This document shows, piece by piece, positions 1 to 9,590 of a DNA stretch of 21,154 nt. The stretch is taken from positions 1-21,154 of the forward strand of contig JAJKFJ010004401.1 of assembly GCA_027382625.1 (NCBI GenBank), in the 5' to 3' direction. The stretch is from Tetmemena sp. SeJ-2015 (Eukaryota; Ciliophora; Spirotrichea; Sporadotrichida; Oxytrichidae). How positions within the stretch are numbered: position 1 is the first letter of the stretch; every line of letters starts with the position of its first letter. The notes below the pieces were generated by a model that did not search any database, was not told the origin of the DNA, and saw only the letters and a program-made list of their open reading frames with translations. A program made the position numbers and the translations under genes.

Positions 1-2
1 AG

Positions 3-296
3 AGGCTGACTTCAAAGCAGAATATAGTCTGCACCTTCATCCTCGTGGCCATAAGTTTCGCAATCTCACTGGCCATTCCCAAGATAGGTGACGCAATGAC
101 TATCCTGGGGGCGACCACAAACTCAGCCATCGGCTTTCTATTCCCGATTATCTACTACTTAAAGATTGAGAGGAAGGCACCTCGTTGGGCCAGACACAAG
201 GTTATTGCTTATATAGTCTTTGCATTTGTGTTTCTGTCCTCAATAATTGAATTAGGCACATTCATTTACAAGAAAGCTAATGGAATCGACACATGA
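3..296 (+). CDS. C-terminal part of an amino acid/auxin permease-type transporter (5' end outside window)
   Basis: The frame is open from the window edge to TGA at 294-296 and gives 97 residues. It contains a hydrophobic helix (FILVAISFAISLAIP), then IPKIGDAMTILGATTNSAIG, a second hydrophobic helix (FLFPIIYYLKIE), a basic loop and a last helix before a short polar tail. The block with GD, then LGAT and a run to FP.IYYLK is typical of the last membrane segments of AAAP/SLC38-SLC36 family amino-acid transporters. These are membrane proteins that move neutral amino acids with sodium or protons. No in-frame TAA or TAG occurs here and TGA is the stop. Start, substrate and any IESs upstream cannot be seen. 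The family call is fairly secure; the subfamily is not. Confidence 0.75.
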   Translation, partial: RLTSKQNIVCTFILVAISFAISLAIPKIGDAMTILGATTNSAIGFLFPIIYYLKIERKAPRWARHKVIAYIVFAFVFLSSIIELGTFIYKKANGIDT

Positions 297-933
297 ATAA
301 TAGTGTGTGTGCTCTATAATATGTTGCTGCTACTGCAAAGTAGTGATATATTAAGTATGTGTGTGTCAAACAATATTTATCAAATAGAATTTGCTATCAT
401 AAATAATGTCAGGAATTAACTTTTTGTGAATCCTATATTTCTATATGAAATATATACTTTGAAATCCCCTCATTGTATTGTGATTATGTGAATTTAATTA
501 TAAGGCTTGAAATAAATTAATTGTTAGGTTTAAATATGAAAACTTTGCTGGATAATTATCCTAACAGCCTCTAGAGGGAGATAACACCCAGGAGCTCAAA
601 CAATAATAATCAGTACAGACAGGGTGGCTCCTAATTTGACCAAGTGGGCTTGAATAATCTAGAGTAATAGAATAATAGGAGTTATTTCACAAGTCACAAT
701 ATTGCCAAGAGCTAGCTCCTAGATGACTAGTCCATCCTTTTAAATTCATTCATTAAATTATTTTTACATCAATTTCTACTTTTTTCTAAATCCAAGTGCG
801 AGCATCAGTGGGAGGCTTTACTAACCCAGTACACGAGCAAGGATTTTAAAAAGTGGCCACCATTAATTCACTAAGTGGCTTGTATAAGCCTAACCAATCT
901 GCGGAGTATAACACAGCCTTTAACTCTAACATC
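297..933. other. Intergenic, no gene seen
   Basis: AT-rich spacer between the transporter stop and the start of gene A. Both strands were read with TAA/TAG as Gln and I found no sustained coding frame. It should hold the transporter 3' UTR and the promoter of gene A, but no clear motif stands out. Confidence 0.6.
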
Positions 934-3900
934 ATGAGCTCAGAGAATTTCATCCACAATAATATATATCAATTGATTATTCTTCATTCTTTTTCTAATT
1001 TCAATGGCTTTTAGATAAAAGCATAGGCCAAGGACTATTCCAGGAACAACAATTTCTAATAAGCAAATTAGCAACCACACATTTTCCCCAAATCATCCAC
1101 TCAATTCCAAACTGATCCAGTACATAACCAGAGAGGCTCCTTCCAAGGCAGCAATATCCATCCTCAGAATCAAACAACAGCCACATAGTAGATACCTCAG
1201 AATGTAGTCACTACTCAGAATCCTCTCTTGCACAGATACACATACTAGGATCCAAACGTCACACCTTTTCAAGCAGCAGAGAATCTGAATCACAACCAGC
1301 GGGCTCTTTAAACTCAAAACCAAATAGCAGCTAACAACGATCACCAAAGTCTTTTATTGTTCGATAGAAATCAGTAAAATAATTTCAGTGTGCTCAACCA
1401 AAGGACACACAACTTGACTGTCGTACCTAATCATAACTCAACCGCGAGTTCTAAGTTCCCCTCTCGAGCTGCCACCATCATTCAAAACTATTAGTAAAAC
1501 CCTTTGCTGAGCAACAAGAATATTGCTATAAAGAGATATAGAGTTAATGAGAAAATATATGTCTTTGTTTCTACTATAATGATCCACAGAGGCAGACGAT
1601 AAGCACAATATAGAACATTACAGAGATTAGAGAAAGGGAGAGCGACTTCTTTTTCACGCCAAAGCCAGAGCACCCAAGCAGCATAAGCTATCAGCTTCTG
1701 CAAGCTCAAGATTTCTATAGGAGCTAGGATAATCTCAAGCATAGAGAGCAGCAGGTGGCGGCAAGAGAGTTCAACTCTAAAAGCACCCAGAGAAGGAATG
1801 AGTCGAGCTCTATAGCGGCTTATGCTGATATTCCTTTATAAATGCCTCAGAGAAATTACTAGCAATACAGCTCTCTTTCTGGTCAGAGGGATGTGCTAGC
1901 AATAAATTATTGATCTATAACTTTTCATTAGATGTGGACAATTTGAGAATGAATCAGCAGAGAGGCGCATCTTATGAGAGCCAGAAGCACATCTCCAAGG
2001 TGAGCACATTTGAAAATTTCTTCCAAAGTATCCCAAGTTACCAGAGCAAGGCACCAACTTCTTAACACCAAAATAATTATCAAGATAGAAGGTTCTACAC
2101 AGAGTAAGATAGTGCGAGGACTCTTAAAGATAAACAGCTCCTGATTTAAAAGGGAGGCAATCGAAGTTAGAGAAACAACTACAAGAATTTGGAAGCTGTG
2201 AGTCAAAAGGTTGAGGCACTTTCACATCAGATATCTCCGAATATTATGCTTGGCTCTAAGAACAGCTCTAATATGTGCTCCTCAGTTGAGCGTTCTAAAG
2301 AATAGGCTTAGGTTTTAGATAAGAGCCATGCTGATTTATTCCAGCAGCTCACTGATAAGATCAACAACCTGTCTCGCATTAAAGATAGTCTCTGGTACCT
2401 CGTGAATAGCGCCTCCTTGGATCAGCTCACTATAATTCAATTGAAATATTTCACTTATTGCTACTCTATTATAGAGAGCAGACTATACCCTACCCATATT
2501 TAGAGCGGCAGTAGAAGGTATATGAGGATCTCTCCTTGGTGAAGAATGAGCTCGACTACTTGATGAAACTTTTCCAGATCCATTTGAAAACGCTCCTCAT
2601 CCGCTAAGACAAGATAAGAACGAGGAAGAAGCATTACAAGCATCAGTATAGGAAGTTGAAGAATAAAATGCAACAGCAGCAAGTTAAGGAGATTCTGGAG
2701 CCACAAACGATTGGAACTTTTGGGGCTGTGAACCAGAGTAGACACAAAGGAGGTTAGATACTGGACACTTCATAGCGTCCGTCTAACAGCACCCCAATTC
2801 AGAAGACCTTCATACAATAGTTCAATGTTAACGCGAGTACTTCATCTATGGGTTCTTAGAGACACATTAGATTGAACAGCAAGGATCTTAGTACAATTAT
2901 AACTGTATCCATTAAGCTTAATGCTTATTATTGTAATGACATCACTACTAGACTTCAGCAATCTAATCATCAAAGAAACAGCCTCCTCACTCCACCTACT
3001 TTCAACTAAATTCTCTCTTCCTCAGTCGGCTCTTAAGATTTCGGACCTCAGAAATAGCATAATCAGCAGCAGCATCCTCAGTATCAGAACCTCTAAATCT
3101 AGTAACTTTAGAAGCGATTGAACGATGTCTAAGACCAGCTGGACTCCAAGGATAGAGAGATTTAAACTTTGAAAAGCAGCTTGAAAATGGTAGAGGAGGA
3201 CAGGATAATAGATAAGATGAAGTGCAAGCAAGCTAGCTGCAGCCACATGAGTCTCTAATCTTTGGTCTCTCAAGTCCAAGAGGTGTAGATAGAGAGTATC
3301 AGCCACATAGAGAGGGAGGTTAACCCTCGTTAGAGCTTGTAATTCCAAGGCACCACCATAGTCAGGTAGCCAGTAGACCAGAACCAAAGCAAGCTGATCC
3401 CTCGTTAAGAAAGAGAACAGAGTCTAAGAACCAGCCTAGATGAGAGCTTGGGCTAGAATTAAAGATTCGCTGAGCTGCTCTCAGAGTGCGATCGGCACAT
3501 CCACGAGAAGAGTGACTTGTTCAACGACTCCTTGGAATAAGTAGAGAGTAAGAAGCGGAACTCCATCGACTAAGAGACGATTGATAAGATCGTAGAGTTG
3601 ATAGAGTAGAAATACAGATCCAGGCCTCTCTTCACTTCTTAGACCAATGGAGGTCATCACACTCAGTCCACGATGTAAGACAACTTACAGGAGTTCCAGA
3701 ATTTCCCAACCTATCAATCTTAGTAGAATCAAAACCTGAGTGCTTACCTGAACCCTCATGACACCTCCAACCACATCAACTCTAACTCCTTGAAGAACTC
3801 GTAGCAGATTCACATTCAAAATTTTAACTTTAAATGGCGGGGATGAGACCTATGACTAATCTGAGCCAATCATCTAGGATCATCAGAAGAGTCTGTCTCA

Positions 3901-4564
3901 AACAGTGAACACGGCTTTTTCTAAAGACATAGTTGGCGATAAGTCTAGGAACCAGCGGGCAGCAATTTCAAAGACCCAAGAGCCGACCACCCAGGCAAAC
4001 ACTCAACAGAGAAGTAACATAATGTATATTCAAGATACTTATGATGAGGATCGGTACGAGTAGTTGCAGCAGAATAATTTAATCAGCGTCAAGAGAAACT
4101 AGAGAGTGAGATATAGATTTTTAGGGAGCTCATTTATTTACTAGGGAGCGATCTTAGACGACGGAGAGAGCTAGAACTTCTACTTCGACAGTTAGAATCA
4201 GTACTCGCAACGAAATAGTCAGCAGGAGCAGCAGCTTCACATTATAGAAAGTCAAAGGCAAGGAGTGAGCTAGAGCAGGCTGCGAGCGCCTACTCAGATC
4301 CATGCCAGTCAGTAATCCTCAGCTGGTAAGATGTGCATCGAGCAGAAGGAGCAGATCTTCAAGGAGAAGTTCCAAAAGATCAAGAAGGAGAAGCGATAGA
4401 GCGGCTAGAACTCCTTCGACCAGGCAAACTCCAGCTGTGAACATATATATTGAATTTGGTGTTTCTCAAAGGACTCTGAGATCTCGGACAAGATTAGGAA
4501 GGCGGAGGAGGAACTGATGAAGGTGAGGGAGCTTGAGTAGAAGAGACCATAAAATAAACTTTGA
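934..4564 (+). CDS. Gene A: large Gln/Asn-rich coiled-coil protein, interrupted by six IESs
   Basis: Function not recognised. The gene starts at ATG 934 and ends at TGA 4562-4564. After removing six pointer-flanked inserts it gives one frame of 1,095 codons (1,122 with the alternative fifth IES). Dozens of TAA/TAG codons lie in frame and are read as Gln. Residues 1 to about 300 are low-complexity, rich in N, Q, S and T. The middle has heptad-like stretches such as VYEDLSLVKNELDYLMKLF near 2515 and LNDVQDQLDSKDREIQTL near 3118. The C-terminus is charged, with KIRKAEEELMKVRELEQK at 4488-4541. There is no signal peptide or membrane helix, so a structural or scaffold protein is possible, but that is inference. 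The start was chosen because the 946/997 pointer pair joins it in frame to the long open stretch. Gene B follows 57 bp downstream on the same strand. Confidence 0.8.
946..996. other. IES A1 (51 bp), pointer AATTTCA
   Basis: The 7 bp repeat AATTTCA occurs at 946-952 and 997-1003, in the same codon phase, around an AT-rich insert. Removing 51 bp joins the ATG-containing 12 bases to the long frame. The insert itself is open, so the case rests on the pointer and base composition. Confidence 0.7.
1487..1572. other. IES A2 (86 bp), pointer ACTAT
   Basis: ACTAT at 1487-1491 and 1573-1577. Upstream the frame runs into TGA inside the insert; downstream a different frame is open. Removing 86 bp joins them in phase. 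The insert is clearly more AT-rich than its flanks. A CTATAA pair (from about 1514 and 1574) also exists but would need a second shift. Confidence 0.8.
1890..1930. other. IES A3 (41 bp), pointer GATGTG
   Basis: GATGTG at 1890-1895 and 1931-1936. The upstream frame meets TGA in the insert, and the downstream frame continues the Q/N-rich protein through residues DNLRMNQQRG. Both copies are in the same codon phase. Confidence 0.85.
2472..2500. other. IES A4 (29 bp), pointer TAGAG
   Basis: TAGAG at 2472-2476 and 2501-2505. Removing 29 bp avoids the TGA reached about 50 bp later in the unspliced frame and joins YSII to ERQQKVYEDL. Confidence 0.8.
3758..3851. other. IES A5, pointer ATGAC (94 bp) or alternatively AAAT (13 bp, 3819-3831)
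   Basis: The frame must shift here because TGA follows at 3844 in one frame and a long Q-rich frame opens in another. Two pointer pairs fit in phase: ATGAC at 3758/3852 (94 bp) and AAAT at 3819/3832 (13 bp). The longer pointer favours the first. The coding-like, GC-richer sequence at 3763-3816 favours the second. Confidence 0.6.
4428..4472. other. IES A6 (45 bp), pointer ACTC
   Basis: ACTC at 4428-4431 and 4473-4476, in phase, around an AT-rich insert with an in-frame TGA. Removal gives FDQANSEISDKIRKAEEE. A GC-AG intron (from 4424) would also fit, but the pointer explanation matches the neighbouring cases. Confidence 0.75.
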
Positions 4565-4621
4565 TTGAGGAAAAAAGTTTCTTTCTCTCTAAACTAGGAT
4601 TAGAGTAAGGCTACTAAGCAA

Positions 4622-5606
4622 ATGGGAAAGTCAAATAGCAAGGGCAGTCTCCGATACAGTTAAATAATTTATCTTTAAGTTAGATCCACCAAAGTAGGAA
4701 TAGCCGCCAGTCTCAGAGCACTGATTTGAAAAGAACCGAGGACGATGAAGATCTGATCGCAAATATTTTTTGCAGCTTTCAAGAATCCAAAGTAAGCACC
4801 ATAGCAGTTCTATTAACAACTTACTAGGCTCTTTGACTTTAAGTATAAAAACATAATAACGTTTCAAAATAATTAATTATTTTTTATTTTCTGATAGAAG
4901 TATCATGAATTCAATGAAATATGGAATTTAAAAACAATAAGCTCATTATAAAATTGCGAGATAGTTTTATATTTAGCAAAATCCCAATTGCTTTAGCAGA
5001 GAATCAGCCTTGATAATAGAAGACCCTCAAAGGATCATAGAATAGATTGTATAGTAGCATTATACGAAAATATATATTTGATATTTTTATTCTTAGAGTA
5101 GAAGAGAGCGATTCTAAATTCGTCTCCAGATCTAAAGCAGAGACAAACTACTCAAGCCAAGAAGAACCAACAGCTGCTTCAAAACTAGGACTCCATAAAA
5201 ATATTATGAACAACTATAATAATAAGTGTTCTCAGAGCAGGAATACAGGACTCTACTCCCCCTTGAAAAGCTTAAATTTAGAGCTTGAAGATCTGCTGAT
5301 CCAAGAAATTAAAAAAAAATTCTTAGAAATTATTATTATTTTTCTTTTTTTTAATCGACCATGTGGACTGGCCAAGAGGAAACCCAATAGACTCTTCAAG
5401 AATCCAAATAGCAAATAGAAAGAATAGGCTCTTTGAACAACGGACTGGCTCAGTCTTCCAATCAAAAGGTCAGTGACATGCACACCAGGTCCAGTGCTAG
5501 CATACTGCAGCAGTCAGTGGAGAGTCCCAAGCAGGCAGTCACTCAGTTCACCAGGTTTGGATTTAAAATCAGGGACAAGTCCAATAACAAAGATGCCCTC
5601 AAGTGA
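4622..5606 (+). CDS. Gene B: 170-residue polar protein with possible N-myristoylation site, five IESs
   Basis: Family not recognised. ATG 4622 and TGA 5604-5606 are joined by removing five IESs that total 472 bp, leaving exactly 171 codons. The N-terminus MGKSNS has Gly2 and Ser6, the usual pattern for N-myristoylation, so membrane attachment is possible. An acidic stretch (TEDDEDLIANIF) is followed by a Ser-rich linker. A predicted amphipathic helix comes next (LELEDLLIQ at 5278-5304, then TQQTLQESKQQIERIGSLNN at 5384-5445), a spacing that could form a coiled coil or SNARE-like helix, though no central Gln layer can be assigned with confidence. The C-terminus is basic (FTRFGFKIRDKSNNKDALK) and lacks a membrane anchor. 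It lies 57 bp after gene A on the same strand and converges on gene C. Confidence 0.8.
4634..4698. other. IES B1 (65 bp), pointer AATAGC
   Basis: AATAGC at 4634-4639 and 4699-4704. The insert begins 12 bases after the ATG. Joining MGKSNS to RQSQSTDLKR is in phase. A longer CAGTCTC repeat nearby (4645/4708) is out of phase and gives TGA. Confidence 0.8.
4775..4836. repeat. Decayed duplicate of a gene B coding segment inside IES B2
   Basis: TTCAAGAATCCAAA at 4778-4791 equals 5395-5408, and TAGGCTCTTTGA at 4825-4836 equals 5425-5436, in the same order and strand. The spacing is 33 bases here and 16 in the gene. The coding sequence just upstream also shares TTGAAAAG and GAAGATCTG with 5265-5295. 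Confidence 0.65.
4775..4989. other. IES B2 (215 bp), pointer GCTTT; contains a partial copy of a gene B segment
   Basis: GCTTT at 4775-4779 and 4990-4994, in phase, joins FCSF to SRESALIIED. TTGC at 4770/4988 is a weaker alternative. Most of the insert is very AT-rich. Its first 60 bp contain a 14-mer and a 12-mer that also occur in the coding part of gene B at 5395-5408 and 5425-5436. Confidence 0.75.
5038..5098. other. IES B3 (61 bp), pointer TAGAA
   Basis: TAGAA at 5038-5042 and 5099-5103 flanks an AT-rich insert. Removal joins DPQRII to EESDSKFVS in phase. Confidence 0.85.
5187..5246. other. IES B4 (60 bp), pointer AGGACTC
   Basis: The 7 bp repeat AGGACTC is at 5187-5193 and 5247-5253, in the same phase. 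The insert is a multiple of three and open, so evidence is the long exact pointer plus its AT-rich content. Confidence 0.75.
5301..5371. other. IES B5 (71 bp), pointer CCAAGA
   Basis: CCAAGA at 5301-5306 and 5372-5377 flanks a very AT-rich insert with long A and T runs. Removal joins EDLLIQE to ETQQTLQESK and fixes a frame shift. Confidence 0.9.
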
Positions 5607-5782
5607 AGCCACTAGATATACCTATAAATTTTCACCTTCCAATAATAATTATTGATCGTCCACTCACTTTACTCGATTTATTCATTTGAATCACAGAAGA
5701 AACAAAAAACATTATATGACAGATTTGTTAACGATATAGATAGATAGTTTAAGACTATGCTTATTTTACTAAGGTAGAGTGT

Positions 5783-7084
5783 TCATAGGTAGTCCTTAGG
5801 GTTTCTCTTCCTCGTCTCCTCCTCGACTATCCTATCCAGCTCTGCCCTCTTAACGAACATGGAGTTATTCGCCTTTTGAGTTTCGCTCTTCTTAGATTCT
5901 CTATAAGTGTGAAATGAGCATGAATCTTGACAATTGATAATTGCTGCTTACTCTTGGAATATTTTCATCTTATCTTTGAGCGAGGGGAAGATCATGGACA
6001 CCAGTGGAGACCTGGAAGCCACAGCCCCATGAGGAGTCACTCGCGTGAACAGAGGTCTTATCTCTGTCTTCGCCCTTAAGTACGACTGTCTGTAGCTCTC
6101 CCTACAAATGAATGATCCTCACATCTTCAAATTGATTATCTTACTTGGGAATCCTAAAGCGCATCTCGAGTCGCTTGATCATCTCGCCGGTGTTCTCCTT
6201 GGTCTGTGGGTCTCTGAGCTGCGGGTACTTCTTCTTCCTCTGCTCGTCGAACTGCACCCTTTGCGTTATGTTGAAGGCGTTGGACCTGAAGAGGCGGTTG
6301 ATTTCCTCCTCCAGCTTGGGGATGTCGGTTTTGTCGAAGGCGTTTTGCAGCACCTTGGCCGAGAAGATCATCATGGTCTCGTAGAAGTATTGGTCCGACT
6401 TCTGGTTGGACAGGATCTTCGACTTGAACTGCATGAACGAGGAGCAGTGGTCCATCTGCTCGTTGTTGATCGACTTGTAGTTAAAGACGATCCAGGCGTA
6501 CTTGTCCGCCATCTTCTTCGCCTTCTCACTCAGCTTCTTCTTCTCAGAGGGCAGCACTTGTGGAATGGGCAGCCCTCTCTGCTTCGCCTCCTACTCAAGC
6601 ACTTGCTGCTTATTCTCCAGGCGGAAGAGTTCACGACAGTAGTCGAGCATAGACTCCAGTAGCTCCTTGTACTCGGGCGACTTGACGAATATCCCGAACT
6701 TGGGCGGGATCTTCTTCTCTGGGTCGTCCTTCTTATCCTTCAGCATCTTCTGGAAAGTTATCTCTACAGAAAATAGGTGGTGAGATCAGGAATGGAGAAG
6801 GCGTTTTGGAATATTTTTTTCAATAAGAACTTCGAGAATTACCTATAACGTCCGAGAGGATAAAGCTGTTCTTGAATTTCTTCTGCGCATCATTCTCATC
6901 TCTAATAAATTATGATCAATCTACGTGCTCTCCCCACAATGATAATTGGATTAAATTTGTCACTTATAAATGGCTTACTCATTTTTCCTGGCCTTGTCTA
7001 TAAAGAGAAGATTATTATAAAAACTCTAGTTTAAGTTTAGTTACTGGAGAAATTCTTGCAGGCCTCTAGGAACATCAAACTCAT
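5783..7084 (-). CDS. Gene C: PPP1R36-like protein, four introns, one IES
   Basis: Read on the minus strand from ATG 7084 to TGA 5783-5785. Exons are 6979-7084 (containing IES 7027-7082), 6843-6901, 6145-6763, 5952-6101 and 5783-5900. Introns are 6902-6978, 6764-6842, 6102-6144 and 5901-5951; all are GT-AG and every phase agrees, giving 331 residues. The helical core has KYAWIVFNYKSINNEQMDHC, then YFYETMMIFSAKVLQNAF and EEINRLFRSNAFN, followed by RSPLVSMIFPSLKD. This order and the EEI-RLFRS-FN and RSP-x6-PS-KD blocks resemble PPP1R36, a regulator of protein phosphatase 1 linked to cilia and sperm, which would suit a ciliate. The match is from memory of the family, so a general conserved protein remains possible. 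It shares a 209 bp divergent upstream region with gene D. Confidence 0.75.
7027..7082. other. IES C1 (56 bp), pointer GAGTTT (minus strand)
   Basis: AAACTC on the plus strand at 7021-7026 and 7077-7082. On the minus strand the pointer begins at the third base of the start codon (ATGAGTTT). Removal joins MS to FYNNLLFIDK in phase. An AACTA pair 11 bp apart (7027/7038 as TAGTT) is a weaker alternative that keeps 15 more codons. Confidence 0.65.
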
Positions 7085-7293
7085 TTTATCGCCCTGTTAT
7101 TATTCTTCTTTAAACAAATTAATGTTTTAACTCTAGACTATGATTTTTTCAATTTATTATCATGGTGCGATTATGAAGAGTGGGAGGAGGATTTATAAGA
7201 TTAATTGCTTTTAGTCCATTCTAGAGTGAGATTAATGTCTCTGTGTGGGTGTGTATGATGTAAGAAGAATATAAATAAATTTTATAAAGTCAA
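7085..7293. promoter_or_regulatory. Shared upstream region of divergent genes C and D
   Basis: 209 bp between the start codons of C (minus) and D (plus). It is AT-rich and must hold both promoters if the starts are right. TATAAA-like words lie at 7192-7200 and 7280-7288, but none can be assigned as a TATA box. Confidence 0.4.
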
Positions 7294-9478
7294 ATGGCAT
7301 CAACCAATTTGCATAAGTACCTCAGCAGCTCATCCAGCAACAATCACAAAAAGAATAAGTTCATTAGAAGCTTATACTAAAAATGATTTTTTTGAATGCA
7401 GCATCTCAGTACAGCAGCCAGAGAAACCAGCAGGCGGGGAGTCGCTACGGCTAGAAGAATCAGTCGCTCGAGAAATTCATATAGAAGAGCTCAGCGCCCT
7501 TCTCTCAGAAGTCTATGATCGCCTCACTCAGTTCAACCTCGAAACTTTATGAAGAACGCAGGAATAAGATGTAACAGAGTTCTCAAGATCAGCGGAAGAG
7601 CTACTCCTCGTAACTGGCTGCAGCCAAAAATCTGTCTCAATTCCAACCTGCAAAGAAGATTGATAATTTCAAAATGCACATTTCATTTTCTGCACAGGGG
7701 AGGTAAAAATCGCAAACGCGGCAGCCAGAAATGCACATGGATTAGAACACAAAGTCAAATAGCCGTTCCAACTCTATTAACTTCTCGAAACTGAATAATA
7801 TCCTGGGACTGCAAAGTCTAATTAAGAACAAGAGTCAGAGTAAGATAGCAGCGCAGGACGAAAGTTAAACTGGTGTCAATTTCGCAAACCAAAATCCTCC
7901 ACAGATCAATATAATAAACAGTGCGAGGAACACAATCCAAAGTCAGGGCCGAACTAGCAACGCCACTCCGGTTAAGTCAGCAGCCTATGCAGGGGACTTT
8001 TTCAGAGGAGAGTAGCAAGCAGCAGGGACTTAAAACTATAACACTTCGTAGGGGAGGAAGACTATGGTGATCTAGACTGGGTACGCTGGCTCAGTCTAGT
8101 CCAAGGAAATGAATGATGGACTGAGCGGATTCTACACAACTCCAAATAATCCGCATCACAGGCAGGGTCATTTCAGCGAGAGCAGTGACGAGGAGAAGGA
8201 TTCTGGAGTTTAAATACTCGGAACCAAGGAAACTGTGGAGAAGAGAATCAGTATGGGTGGTGGGGGTGGAGGTGGCAGCAACCTTTAAAGCACTAGTACT
8301 CTCTTAAATTTGTTTTCCTATACTAGGAAGCCTAAACTCAAGTCATGGATTATTTTCTATGAGAAATAGGGATTCGGTTTACACTAAGGCACATGATGAA
8401 GAAAGCAAATCAATTGGAGACATAGTTGCAGGTGGCTTCTCGTTTCCCGCAGCATCAAGTTCCTCAGAGCAAGAGGCAATCAGACTTCAACTCCCACTCC
8501 CATTCAAGACGGATGACCATGAATTCAAGTAACAGTCAATTCACTACTGTCAAGTCTAGGATCTATGATCACCTGTAACCACCGCGCGACATCTCTCCAG
8601 TTGGTAAGCCCCAATTTTCGTAGTCGAAGCTTTGACTAATAATCTTTTTTGCATTTAGAGAAGAGAGATGTGCTGGAGCAATTTATCAACCCTGAAAATT
8701 TGGTGGGCTTGAAGGCCATCAAGGCAGAGATTCAGGCCAAGTGTGAAGAGAGAGATCAACTTGAGAATCTGATAAGGGATTTACAACAGAGAAAGAAGGA
8801 TTTGAATAAGTCTAGTGAGGGCATCGAAAAAGGAAATAAGCTTGCTTACTAGGAGTTCACTCAACTCTATACCAATAATGAGGTGAGTAATAATTAGAGA
8901 AGTGCATAGTGATTTTTCCATGTTTGATATATTTGACTTTTCGTTTTTAGTACCTGACGAGTTCGAATAAAACATCGGAGCTGGAGAACGAGCAGCTGAG
9001 GCAGGATGTCAGAAAGCTAGAGGACTATTTGGAATTCACCAGCCAGTTTTAGTAAAGTCAGTAAGCCGACATCTCCAACGAGAAGACCATAATGTCCACT
9101 ATCTCAAATGACTCTCAATATAAAGTGGTCTAAATATTTTATATGACATTAAGCAACTGAAGCAGCTTATAAGCTTCGAGACAGTAAGAAAAATTATGAT
9201 ATGGCTAACTTCTCTCTAAAGAAAGCGAGAGACGATGTGAAGGGGTAGGTGCTCATCCAGAGAAAGTAAATGGAAGTACTACAGAAGAAGATTGAGTTGC
9301 TCACCAAGAATTCATAATTTAGCAATAATAGATCATAAAGTTCTTTTTTAAGAAGCAGCAAGATTTCAAGATAGGCACGAACCAGTCCATATTTATGATG
9401 TCGCAGACTTTGCAGTCGACAAGCTCCAAGAGCCAAAACACCTCCAAGTTTATGTCGAATAGGGCTTTTTAAAAGTGA
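7294..9478 (+). CDS. Gene D: Gln/Ser-rich coiled-coil protein, four IESs and two introns
   Basis: Function not recognised. ATG 7294 to TGA 9476-9478, with IESs removed and GT-AG introns at 8604-8658 and 8883-8950, gives one frame of 613 codons (587 with the alternative second IES). The first 330 residues are low-complexity, rich in S, Q, N and K, with a run of seven glycines near 8260. The second part is a coiled coil: VEKRDVLEQFINPENLVGLK, LENLIRDLQQRKKDLNK and ELENEQLRQDVRKLEDYLEF. It continues through KKARDDVKGQVLIQRKQMEV to a Ser-rich tail. In-frame TAA/TAG codons are frequent. There is no signal peptide or membrane segment. It may be a cytoskeletal or basal-body type protein, but only the coiled coil is seen. 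Its 3' end converges on gene E with 112 bp between stops. Confidence 0.8.
7323..7411. other. IES D1 (89 bp), pointer CAGCAGC
   Basis: CAGCAGC at 7323-7329 and 7412-7418, in phase. Without removal the frame from ATG 7294 ends at TGA 7384. Joined, it reads HKYLSSQRNQQAGSRYG. GTAC at 7317/7409 is a shorter alternative. Confidence 0.8.
8347..8369. other. IES D2, pointer GGATT (23 bp) or alternatively AAAT (101 bp, 8306-8406)
   Basis: A frame change is required before TGA 8394. GGATT at 8347/8370 (23 bp) and AAAT at 8306/8407 (101 bp) both restore it. The first has the longer pointer; the second removes a less coding-like stretch. AAAGCA at 8287/8402 is out of phase. Confidence 0.55.
9119..9167. 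other. IES D3 (49 bp), pointer TATAA
   Basis: TATAA at 9119-9123 and 9168-9172. Removal avoids a TGA in the insert and joins SNDSQY to KLRDSKKNYDM in phase. Confidence 0.85.
9305..9366. other. IES D4 (62 bp), pointer CAAGA
   Basis: CAAGA at 9305-9309 and 9367-9371, in phase, joins KKIELLT to KIGTNQSIFMM. A third CAAGA at about 9359 is out of phase. Confidence 0.8.
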
Positions 9479-9590
9479 TATGAATGATTTATATATAGAA
9501 TCGAATATATAGTCTATAACTTTACTTATAACTCTTTGCAAACTTTTAAAAGAGGATTATTGCACAAGGATAATAATTTAAATTTTGCTT

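Noticed and set aside
1001..2745. Minus-strand open frames over gene A under the standard code
   Set aside because: They are reverse shadows of the Q-rich plus strand, are short, lack family features and overlap the IES-resolved gene.
2880..2945. Possible extra IES in gene A (AT-rich, in frame)
   Set aside because: The frame is continuous and I found no convincing pointer in phase longer than 3-4 bp.
4645..4714. CAGTCTC direct repeat as the pointer of the first IES in gene B
   Set aside because: It is 63 bp apart and leaves a frame that reaches TGA at 4727. AATAGC (65 bp) gives the correct phase into the rest of the gene.
6108..6662. Leu/Val-rich plus-strand frame of 184 codons
   Set aside because: It is antisense to exon three of gene C, whose introns and conserved blocks are consistent on the minus strand.
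7024..7050. A 19-nt GT-AG intron in gene C
   Set aside because: Its phase does not connect the ATG frame with the following exon; an IES with GAGTTT or AACTA pointers does.
8287..8407. AAAGCA repeat as the pointer for IES D2
   Set aside because: Its spacing of 115 bp leads into a frame that stops near 8566 and misses the phase-matched intron at 8604-8658.
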